DNA of 20,855 nucleotides from a virus: IMG/VR virus record IMGVR_UViG_3300025437_000664, positions 1 through 20,855 of that record. One strand, given 5' to 3'. The notes under the pieces were generated by a model. The model searched no databases, was not told where the DNA came from, and worked only from the letters and a program-made list of their open reading frames with translations. This document shows positions 6,788 to 12,376 of the stretch, in pieces. The translations under genes and the position numbers were made by a program. How positions within the stretch are numbered: the first letter of the stretch is position 1; each line of letters starts with the position of its first letter.

Positions 6788-6823
6788 CGCTTGAGTGAGA
6801 AGTTATAGGTTATGCTAGTTATT

Positions 6824-6848
6824 GGGTCAATTTACTAAGGAGTGACCT
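6824..6848 (+). promoter_or_regulatory. Hairpin holding the Shine-Dalgarno of the SprT-like gene
   Basis: GGGTCA pairs with TGACCT (one G-U), leaving a 13-base loop that contains AAGGAG, the ribosome-binding site for the ATG at 6851. This could display or restrict the site; the stem is short, so regulation is only possible. Confidence 0.35.
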
Positions 6849-6850
6849 AA

Positions 6851-7354
6851 ATGCAGCTAAGTATAGTTGGTTGTCCCGATAAAAAGCGGTTCAGACCCTA
6901 TGTAAAACGTGCCGTATTGTTCTATGCGGAACAACTTATCTCGCAAAAATTGTTGGAAAACATATACTTACGGATTAAATTTAATCCAAAAATAGAGGCC
7001 TATGGTTATGCTTCTATTCTGGAGTATAACGATTCTCGTAAGGCTAGAGAATTTGAAATAGAGATTCATCCTGGTATTGGTGCTACTGAGATCCTAAAGA
7101 CTCTGGCACATGAAATGACGCATATTAAACAGTATGCTTATCATGAAACAAACGAGACCTTAACTCGTTGGAAAGGTCTCAGGATCGATCCTGATAATAC
7201 AGACTATTGGGTTCAACCATGGGAAATCGAAGCTCATGGAATGGAATCTGGACTATTTACCAAATTTGCCACAGAAGAAAAACTGTGGAATGTATTTACT
7301 GGTGTAGTTAATCCTGATTCTCCTATTGAAATGGAGCCATTAGGCTGGAAATAG
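6851..7354 (+). CDS. SprT-like zinc metalloprotein
   Basis: The 167-residue protein contains a zinc-protease motif HEMTH (87-91) in the helix ILKTLAHEMTHIKQYAY, and downstream the segment PWEIEAHGME (124-132), whose Glu125 or Glu127 is a suitable third ligand. Upstream strands YASILEY and EIEIHPG fit the SprT/WSS1-like fold. Such proteins are frequent small genes in T4-like aquatic phages; proteolysis of DNA-bound proteins is known for SprT relatives but not shown for phage versions. The start follows AAGGAG. Its stop is directly followed by the RNA gene region. Confidence 0.75.
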   Translation: MQLSIVGCPDKKRFRPYVKRAVLFYAEQLISQKLLENIYLRIKFNPKIEAYGYASILEYNDSRKAREFEIEIHPGIGATEILKTLAHEMTHIKQYAYHETNETLTRWKGLRIDPDNTDYWVQPWEIEAHGMESGLFTKFATEEKLWNVFTGVVNPDSPIEMEPLGWK

Positions 7355-7357
7355 TTT

Positions 7358-7471
7358 TGATTGTGTAGTGACTACAATGGAACACCGAAAACTTGTTAAT
7401 GTCGACCAAAGCAAGAACCGGCCATGAAGAGCGGGGTCACCGTGGATTCAAGCACCAAACACAATCACCCA
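7358..7471 (+). ncRNA. Candidate structured RNA upstream of tRNA-Thr, ends in CCA
   Basis: The ends pair in a 9-bp perfect helix, TGATTGTGT (7358-7366) with ACACAATCA (7459-7467), followed by CCCA directly before base 1 of tRNA-Thr. Inside are possible stems CTTG/CAAG (7392-7395, 7412-7415) and CCATG/CGTGG (7422-7426, 7441-7445), and a loop segment AATGG resembling a D-loop. At 114 nt, with no TTCGA-type T-loop closed by a proper stem, it is not a normal tRNA. It may be a tRNA-like or precursor-processed RNA. No protein frame explains this stretch. Rfam family not recognised. Confidence 0.45.
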
Positions 7472-7545
7472 GCCCTTGTAGTTAAATGGTATAACAGTTG
7501 ATTTGTAATCATCAATTCGCAGTTCGATTCTGTGCTGGGGCACCA
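7472..7545 (+). tRNA. tRNA-Thr (anticodon TGT), CCA encoded
   Basis: Cloverleaf of 74 nt including CCA. Acceptor GCCCTTG with CTGGGGC (one T-T and one G-T), D-arm GTTA/TAAC with loop AATGGTA, anticodon loop TTTGTAA with anticodon at 7504-7506, T-arm CGCAG TTCGATT CTGTG. The anticodon stem has one T-T mismatch. It reads ACA codons, common in an AT-rich phage. Confidence 0.9.
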
Positions 7546-7567
7546 TCAAATATACCAAACTTTTGTA

Positions 7568-7596
7568 TTGACTTCTTATAATTAAGATGTTATAGT
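7568..7596 (+). promoter_or_regulatory. Sigma70 promoter inside the tRNA cluster
   Basis: TTGACT (7568-7573), 17-bp spacer, TATAGT (7591-7596). Predicted start is near 7603, three bases before the tRNA-like element at 7606, so tRNA-Gly, tRNA-Asn and the large RNA can be transcribed independently of the upstream genes. Confidence 0.7.
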
Positions 7597-7605
7597 ATTA
7601 CATAT

Positions 7606-7672
7606 GCGGAGAGTAATAGTACGATAAAAGATACCATCTTTTGTTAGGTGAGCAAAGCATCACTCCGCTCCA
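7606..7672 (+). ncRNA. tRNA-like element ending in TCCA, no canonical T-loop
   Basis: GCGGAG at the 5' end pairs with CTCCGC at the 3' end, followed by T and CCA, exactly like a tRNA acceptor with discriminator. Between lie a 3-bp GTA/TAC hairpin in the D-arm position, a 5-bp AAAAG/CTTTT arm with seven-base loop ATACCAT (T33 present, would-be anticodon ACC), and GTGA/TCAC with an eight-base loop. The T-loop lacks TTCGA and the total is only 67 nt. It is one base upstream of tRNA-Gly. It may be a degenerate tRNA, a minimal tRNA or a processing element. Confidence 0.45.
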
Positions 7673-7673
7673 T

Positions 7674-7747
7674 GCGGGATTCGTTTAATGGTAGGACTTC
7701 AGTTTTCCAAACTGATAACATTGGTTCGATTCCAATATCCCGCTCCA
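7674..7747 (+). tRNA. tRNA-Gly (anticodon TCC), CCA encoded
   Basis: Acceptor GCGGGAT/ATCCCGC, D-arm GTTT/GGAC with loop AATGGTA, anticodon stem TCAGT/ACTGA with loop TTTCCAA (anticodon 7706-7708), T-arm ATTGG TTCGATT CCAAT, discriminator T and encoded CCA. It reads GGA codons. Confidence 0.95.
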
Positions 7748-7754
7748 GTTTTAT

Positions 7755-7830
7755 TCCGAAGTAGCTCAGTTGGTAGAGTAGATGACTGTTAATCATTTGG
7801 TCGCTGGTTCGAGCCCAGCCTTTGGAGCCA
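7755..7830 (+). tRNA. tRNA-Asn (anticodon GTT), CCA encoded
   Basis: Acceptor TCCGAAG/CTTTGGA (one G-T), D-arm GCTC/GAGT, anticodon stem GATGA/TCATT with loop CTGTTAA (anticodon 7788-7790), T-arm GCTGG TTCGAGC CCAGC, discriminator G and encoded CCA. The last two bases of CCA belong to the long closing helix of the following RNA. Confidence 0.95.
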
Positions 7831-8044
7831 ATTATTGAGGATGTGCGGTAAAGGATAAGCAATCCTAACTGTCAAGGAACATCAACACCCCGGCGGTATG
7901 ATCCAATATCTGGAGATTTTCCGTATGCTGAGAACGGAAGGAAGCTGTAAGCTGGGGTAGGCGGTGGTAGAGTTCGAAAGAATGGCCTTAAACGCTTAAT
8001 CTACGACACGCCTATTAAACACACGACAGTATCCTCAATAATTG
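7829..8044 (+). ncRNA. Large structured RNA candidate, about 214 nt
   Basis: A perfect 14-bp helix joins 7829-7842 (CAATTATTGAGGAT) to 8031-8044. Further stems nest without conflict: AGGAT/ATCCT hairpin (7852-7856, 7862-7866); ACTGTC/GACAGT (7868-7873, 8025-8030) stacking on the closing helix; ACCCCGGC/GCTGGGGT (7887-7894, 7951-7958); TCCA/TGGA (7902-7905, 7911-7914); TTCCGT/ACGGAA (7919-7924, 7934-7939); GGCG..GTAG with CTAC..CGCC (7960-7970, 8001-8012); and a TTC-GAAA-GAA hairpin with GNRA loop (7973-7982). No plausible protein frame covers it. It lies directly after tRNA-Asn behind a cluster promoter. I do not recognise tmRNA, RNase P or group I intron signatures. Confidence 0.65.
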
Positions 8045-8139
8045 ATTTTCTTAATAACAATCATCAAAACATATCATAAAGGCAATAACTAAAATTTATT
8101 GATTTGAGATATACATAATATTTTAACTATGGAGTAAAT

Positions 8140-8598
8140 ATGTCTATTACATTACAAAACCTTGAGAGTGCATTGGCTGGCGAATCAATGGCTCATATCA
8201 AGTATCGTTATTTTGCTAAAATTGCTCGTGAAGAAGGCTTTGAAGAAGTTGCCAAACATTTTGAACATACAGCAAACCAAGAGATTCTACACGCTTGGGG
8301 TCACCTCGAATTACTCATCGGTAAACCATCTACAAAAGAATGTTTAAAAAAAGCCATTGAAGGCGAAACATATGAGTTCACTACAATGTATCCTCAGTTC
8401 TTAGAAAATGCTATCAGCGAAAAGAATGCTCAAGCATCTACTGAATTCGTTGAACAAATTTCTGAATCAAAAGAACACGCTGAACAATTCAAAGCAAAAT
8501 TGGCAGTATTAGAAAAAGCAGAGAAGCGTTTCAAGGCACTTAAAGGTGTTGAAGAACGTCACGCTAATGCCTATAAACAAATTTTGGAGACACTATAA
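8140..8598 (+). CDS. Rubrerythrin-type diiron protein
   Basis: Rubrerythrins reduce hydrogen peroxide at a ferritin-like diiron site with electrons from rubredoxin. This 152-residue protein is helical, with ligand motifs in order: Glu15 (AGESMAH), Glu48-x-x-His51 (QEILHAW), Glu76-x-x-Glu79 (GETYEF, followed by TTMYPQF typical of the family) and His113 (SKEHAEQ). The Glu usually found three before that His is Ser110, though Glu109 is adjacent; a further EERH (138-141) occurs in an extra C-terminal helix. It has no C-terminal rubredoxin domain; that is encoded by the next gene. Ribosome site GGAG; stop overlaps the rubredoxin ATG. Cytoplasmic. Confidence 0.88.
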   Translation: MSITLQNLESALAGESMAHIKYRYFAKIAREEGFEEVAKHFEHTANQEILHAWGHLELLIGKPSTKECLKKAIEGETYEFTTMYPQFLENAISEKNAQASTEFVEQISESKEHAEQFKAKLAVLEKAEKRFKALKGVEERHANAYKQILETL

Positions 8599-8726
8599 TG
8601 GAATATTATCGTTGCGTGGTCTGCGGCCACATTTTATCCGTAGAAGATTGGAATAGTTTGCCTGATGAAGTGCCTTGTCCTGAATGTGGTGTTAGTAAGT
8701 GGGACTATGAGTTGGTGAAAGAATAA
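8598..8726 (+). CDS. Rubredoxin-like iron protein, 42 aa
   Basis: The peptide has the two knuckles of a rubredoxin: Cys6-x-x-Cys9-Gly-His and Cys27-Pro-x-Cys30-Gly-Val-Ser-Lys, with Trp/Tyr residues after the second knuckle. These four cysteines would bind one iron. It is a little shorter than free rubredoxins (about 52) and matches the size of the rubredoxin domain fused to the C-terminus of classical rubrerythrins. The ATG overlaps the rubrerythrin stop, so the two halves appear as a split, translationally coupled pair. Its likely role is to pass electrons to the diiron protein. Confidence 0.88.
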   Translation: MEYYRCVVCGHILSVEDWNSLPDEVPCPECGVSKWDYELVKE

Positions 8727-8736
8727 GTAAAGGTAT

Positions 8737-8811
8737 AGCGGAGTAGCTCAGAGGTAGAGCATTGGACTCATAATCCAGGGGGCGTTGGTTCGATTCCATC
8801 CTCCGCAACCA
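8737..8811 (+). tRNA. tRNA with CAT anticodon (Met or Ile2), CCA encoded
   Basis: D-arm GCTC/GAGC, anticodon stem TTGGA/TCCAG (one T-G), loop CTCATAA with anticodon at 8769-8771, T-loop TTCGATT, discriminator A and encoded CCA. Counting back from the T8-A9 pair, the acceptor has only six pairs (GCGGAG/CTCCGC) and A1 opposite A72. The D-stem is elongator-like and the anticodon stem lacks the three G-C pairs of initiators. A CAT tRNA in a phage may be elongator Met or a lysidine-modified Ile reading ATA. Confidence 0.85.
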
Positions 8812-8824
8812 ATAAGGAGATATT

Positions 8825-8971
8825 ATGACTAAAGAAATTAAACCGGTAAAACCAAGCACCAAACGAGTACCAATGGTAGAAGGCCGTAAGAATATTCCTA
8901 ATATTAAAAATAAAGGTCCTGTAGCACCAAAATCTTCCGCTCCAATGCGAAGGAGTGGAAGGGGAAGATAA
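8825..8971 (+). CDS. 48-aa basic, proline-rich peptide
   Basis: It begins behind a strong AAGGAGA site. The product is highly basic (Lys/Arg in almost a third of positions), with KPVKPSTKR near the start and a C-terminal MRRSGRGR tail; there is no hydrophobic segment. Disordered, nucleic-acid-binding or virion-associated roles would fit such a sequence, but no family is recognised. It follows tRNA-CAU by 13 bases. Confidence 0.65.
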   Translation: MTKEIKPVKPSTKRVPMVEGRKNIPNIKNKGPVAPKSSAPMRRSGRGR

Positions 8972-9010
8972 CTAAATAAACATTTAATATATTGACTAGG
9001 TAATTAAATT

Positions 9011-10030
9011 GTGACAAAAATATTATTCATTCTCAAGCGCAGAGAAGATTTCAATGCGAAGGTACATAACAAATTAGGATTAAGTACTGGCTTATATAAT
9101 TCAGCCAAGTTTATGAATGATATGTTACTTGGTTGTGGCATTGATTCTGTTTTGGAAGTTGCTATCGATAATAATTGTATTGATAGATTAGTCCAACAAC
9201 ATAATCCAACTCATGTAATCATTGAAGCCTTATGGGTTGTTCCAACAAAATTTTCCGTATTACAAAAATTACATCCAAAAGTTAAATGGATTATTCGTTT
9301 ACATTCTGAAATGCCTTTTATGGCAGGAGAAGGAATGGCAATGGATTGGCTTGGTGATTATGCTAAGTTTAAGAATATCGTAGTTGCTTGTAATGCACCT
9401 AGAATGTTGAGAGAAGTTCAATTATACTTGGGTAAAAACAAAGTAATTTATTTGCCTAATTTTTATCCACAAGCATACAAAAAGAAAGAACTAGATACTG
9501 ACAAGTATTGGATTGATATTTGTTGTTTTGGTGCCGTGCGGCCATTAAAGAATCATATGGTACAAGCATTTGCTGCCATTGAATTTGCCGAGAAATTAGG
9601 TAAACAACTAAAATTCCATATCAATGCTGGTCGTATCGAAATGAATGGTAGTCCAGTTCAAAATAATCTCAAAGGTCTCTTTCAGCATCTACACGAAAAA
9701 GGTCATAAATTAATCAATCATCAATGGACACCAAGAGAAGAATTCTTAGAATTGTGTTCACAGATGGACATTGGATTACAATGTAGTTTTTCTGAAACAT
9801 TTAATATTGTTGGTGCTGATTTGACCTCTCAAGGAATACCTTTGATTGGTTCTTCTGAGATTCCATGGTCTAGTTATTTCAACAATGCCGACCCAACAAA
9901 TAGTGAAGATATTTGCAGAGCTCTAATGAAAGCCTATAAACATCCACAGTTAAATGTCTTTAGGAATCAGTACCATCTGAAACGTTACACAAATAAGACA
10001 AAAAAGATTTGGAATAAATACTTCCTTTAA
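9011..10030 (+). CDS. GT-B-fold glycosyltransferase
   Basis: The 339-residue product starts with a GTG, behind a poor ribosome site. The N-terminal half has the strand KILFILKRR and the segment STGLYNSAKFMNDML, as in GT4-like enzymes. The interdomain region DICCFGAVRPLKNH (about 169-182) begins the second Rossmann domain, and the C-terminal SFSETFNIVGADLTSQGIPLIGS (about 259-281) matches the nucleotide-sugar site of GT-B enzymes, with Glu in the SETF position. No signal peptide. It may modify phage DNA, structural proteins or host surface sugars; substrate not visible. A small gene follows 11 bases later. Confidence 0.8.
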   Translation: MTKILFILKRREDFNAKVHNKLGLSTGLYNSAKFMNDMLLGCGIDSVLEVAIDNNCIDRLVQQHNPTHVIIEALWVVPTKFSVLQKLHPKVKWIIRLHSEMPFMAGEGMAMDWLGDYAKFKNIVVACNAPRMLREVQLYLGKNKVIYLPNFYPQAYKKKELDTDKYWIDICCFGAVRPLKNHMVQAFAAIEFAEKLGKQLKFHINAGRIEMNGSPVQNNLKGLFQHLHEKGHKLINHQWTPREEFLELCSQMDIGLQCSFSETFNIVGADLTSQGIPLIGSSEIPWSSYFNNADPTNSEDICRALMKAYKHPQLNVFRNQYHLKRYTNKTKKIWNKYFL

Positions 10031-10041
10031 AGGAAAACCAA

Positions 10042-10239
10042 ATGCACACAATTCATAAAGTCGTATCTCACATCTGGAATGATGGTCAATTAAAGTCTTT
10101 CATCAATTCTTTTGCTAATTTTGAGCAAGCCATGAACTTTGCTAGAAGCTTAAACTGCCATGCTATTAAAGTTTATGACCATAACGAAGAATTAGTTCAC
10201 ACCGCTGGTGCAGTTGAAGATCCAGCAACTTACGCTTAA
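10042..10239 (+). CDS. 65-aa protein, unknown
   Basis: Starts behind AAAGGAAAACC. The product reads as a small alpha/beta protein: strand HKVVSHIW, helix FANFEQAMNFARSL, strand HAIKVYDH, with His and Asp residues in the turns. No motif is known to me. Its TAA ends at 10239, and the oppositely directed cyclase gene ends at 10240, so there is no space between the two genes. Confidence 0.7.
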   Translation: MHTIHKVVSHIWNDGQLKSFINSFANFEQAMNFARSLNCHAIKVYDHNEELVHTAGAVEDPATYA

Positions 10240-12252
10240 TTACTTAGAAGTAGCACGATAAGTACCATCCCAATTGGCTGGAAGACCTTCTTCCAGCCTT
10301 TCTAACATATTCTTGTAGTATTGATTCAATTCATTGTTTTCTTCAATCAATTCTTTACAGAGTTTCTTTGCTTTAGTCCAGTCACCAGAGTAGTAACAAT
10401 CTAAGTACGTTTGATGTTTATAATTAGGTTTACCTAAAGTAAATATCTTTACACCTTCTGTTTTACCCTTAACAGCAATACAATCCAATTCAACAACAGG
10501 ATATTCGTCCCTCACTTGTTCTGCGGTTAATGTACCAAGGACAATGCGAACTCCATAAGGCTTTGATTGACCTTCAAGACGAGATGCGAGATTGACTGTA
10601 TCACCGAGGCAGGTATAGTCAAAACGTTGCTCAGACCCCATATTACCCACAACAACGACCCCGGTGTTAATACCCAAACCCATACCAAAAGGTGGAATGC
10701 CTTCTTTAGTAATTTCAGTATTGAATTCATCTAAACTCTCCATCATTTGTAATGCAGTTTTAACCGCCATCTTTGCATGATTAGGTTCATCAACAGGAGC
10801 ATTCCAAAATGCCATCTGTGCGTCACCAATATATTTGTCTAATGTACCATTGTTTTCTAAAATCTTTTTCGTCATAGCAGTCATATAACGATTCATAATC
10901 TTAGTTAATCCTTGAACATCTTTTCCATAATGCTCAGAGATTGTAGTGAAACCTCTAACATCGGTGAACATAATGGATAATTCTTTTGATTCTCCGCCGA
11001 GAGTAAGAAGTTCAGGATTTTTCTGGAGTTTTTCGACCAATGCGGGACTGAGGTATGTTCCGAATTGTTTTTTGATTTGTTGTTTTTGATACCATTCAGA
11101 CACAAATTTGACAACATATCCATGTGTGAAGGTAAAAAATATGGTGAAAAGTGGGAAAGTAATATCAATGAGGTATTGGTATCTATCAAATAGTTCATGA
11201 CTTCCGAAATAGGTGATTCCTGCCACAAAGAAGATTGCGATGTAACCATGTGTGTACCTTGTAAAAAATAAAGTTATTAAGCATAATGCAATTGTGTATA
11301 ATAACTCTCCTCCATCAGCCCAATCAGGCCTGGAGATGTTTGTTCCTGAAATGAGAGTACTTAGTACTGCTGCTTGAAGATTATGTGGATAGACTGCACC
11401 GGTAGCTGTTGCAACGGGGTTATTAAGTCCTTTGGCTGTGAGACCGACAATGACGATGGAATTATTAAAGTTCTCTGGTAATTTTGATAAAGAATATTCT
11501 GTTGGTTTGCTTGACCAATCGACCCAAATTCTACCGACTGCATCTGTGGTGATTTTTCCAAATTTAGGAATTCTGACCGCTTGTATTCCGTATTCGCCAA
11601 TTTTAACTTGGAAGCTTGGGTCGCCTGATGCAACTCTGAGGGTTTCAAGACTAATTGAAGGGTATAACAATCCTTGGGACTGTACGACCATTGGCACACG
11701 ACGTGTGACGCCATCAATTTCGGGGAAAGTATTAACAATACCAATGCCAGCAGCTGTTTCATTTAAGGCCTTTACATTTGGTTGAATTGAATTATAATCT
11801 ACTCCGGCAAAACCTTCACCAATTACTGAAACACCAGGTCTAAATGGAATAACACTACCTTGTTTGTCATTAGAACCAGCTTGTGGAAGGATTACTGGAT
11901 ACTTCCTGAATGTGTTAGCCAAAGCATCATCCTGAAAAAACCTATCGTTATCAGGCATATAAACATTAAACACAACAAGCCCAGCACCACGTTGATACAA
12001 ATCTCGGATAATTTTGGCATATTCGCCCCTTGGAAAAGGAAATTGACCTTTTTGTTTTAAAGTTTCATCATCAATATTAACAATCACCACATCTTTAGAT
12101 TGTGTTACTGGTTTACTAGTAATTACAGTATCAAGATATCTGTATTTTACCGATTCAACAAAAGCAGGTTTATCAACAAAAACACAAATACATAATGCCA
12201 TTGTCAATAAAGCTGTCAACGGAGATAATAATAACTTTCTAATTTTTTTCAT
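10240..12252 (-). CDS. CHASE2-domain class III adenylate cyclase
   Basis: Predicted to make cAMP from ATP at the inner membrane. Domains of the 670-residue protein: one TM (about 7-27), a periplasmic CHASE2 domain (about 30-305, with DVVIVNIDDETL, FPFPRGEYAKII and GVTRRVPMV typical of the family), three TMs (about 315-381), then the catalytic domain (about 415-610). Metal-binding Asp431 (FTDVRGFT) and Asp477 (DKYIGD), purine-specifying Lys473 and Thr547, and transition-state Asn554 and Arg558 (DTVNLASRLE) are all present, so it should be active. The Lys/Thr pair is that of bacterial adenylate, not guanylate, cyclases. It is the last gene of the curli operon; CHASE2 cyclases often neighbour FecR genes in bacteria. 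Confidence 0.93.
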   Translation of the reverse strand: MKKIRKLLLSPLTALLTMALCICVFVDKPAFVESVKYRYLDTVITSKPVTQSKDVVIVNIDDETLKQKGQFPFPRGEYAKIIRDLYQRGAGLVVFNVYMPDNDRFFQDDALANTFRKYPVILPQAGSNDKQGSVIPFRPGVSVIGEGFAGVDYNSIQPNVKALNETAAGIGIVNTFPEIDGVTRRVPMVVQSQGLLYPSISLETLRVASGDPSFQVKIGEYGIQAVRIPKFGKITTDAVGRIWVDWSSKPTEYSLSKLPENFNNSIVIVGLTAKGLNNPVATATGAVYPHNLQAAVLSTLISGTNISRPDWADGGELLYTIALCLITLFFTRYTHGYIAIFFVAGITYFGSHELFDRYQYLIDITFPLFTIFFTFTHGYVVKFVSEWYQKQQIKKQFGTYLSPALVEKLQKNPELLTLGGESKELSIMFTDVRGFTTISEHYGKDVQGLTKIMNRYMTAMTKKILENNGTLDKYIGDAQMAFWNAPVDEPNHAKMAVKTALQMMESLDEFNTEITKEGIPPFGMGLGINTGVVVVGNMGSEQRFDYTCLGDTVNLASRLEGQSKPYGVRIVLGTLTAEQVRDEYPVVELDCIAVKGKTEGVKIFTLGKPNYKHQTYLDCYYSGDWTKAKKLCKELIEENNELNQYYKNMLERLEEGLPANWDGTYRATSK
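10276..10298 (+). terminator. Perfect 10-bp hairpin, probable plus-strand terminator
   Basis: GGCTGGAAGA pairs without mismatch with TCTTCCAGCC over a three-base loop, followed on the plus strand by TTTCT. It lies 37 bases after the stop of the plus-strand 65-aa gene and inside the last codons of the cyclase gene. The T-tract is short. Confidence 0.5.
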
Positions 12253-12376
12253 ATTGTTTTCGTATATTTTTCAAATCACGCTCTAATTTTAATTCTTCTC
12301 TTTTATCGCAAACATATACTATTGCCCATACAAGGCACCAACCAAATACTCCACCAAGAAGTTGAACTATAATCAT
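12239..12376 (-). CDS. 45-aa single-pass membrane peptide
   Basis: The ATG at 12376 overlaps the stop of the PA14-curlin gene (ATGA), and the end overlaps the cyclase start by 14 bases. The product has one hydrophobic segment (about 2-23, with GGVFGW) and a highly charged tail (DKREELKLERDLKNIRKQYEKN) that would lie in the cytoplasm and could form a coiled coil. The position between secreted adhesin and cyclase suggests it may help membrane assembly or regulate the cyclase; this is inference. Confidence 0.6.
   Translation of the reverse strand: MIIVQLLGGVFGWCLVWAIVYVCDKREELKLERDLKNIRKQYEKN

Noticed and set aside
7644-7862. Minus-strand open frame of 72 codons
   Set aside because: It runs antisense through tRNA-Gly and tRNA-Asn, so its coding appearance is accidental.
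7829-8044. Group I intron, tmRNA or RNase P RNA
   Set aside because: No intron core pairing or flanking split gene, no tRNA-like ends with tag frame and no RNase P core were recognised; left as an unknown RNA.
8970-8980. Late promoter in the TAAATAA stretch after the basic peptide gene
   Set aside because: It differs from TATAAATA at the first positions and AT-rich intergenic DNA gives such matches by chance.
11432-11785. Plus-strand frame of 117 codons within the cyclase region
   Set aside because: It is a shadow of the cyclase gene, which has clear domains and catalytic residues on the other strand.
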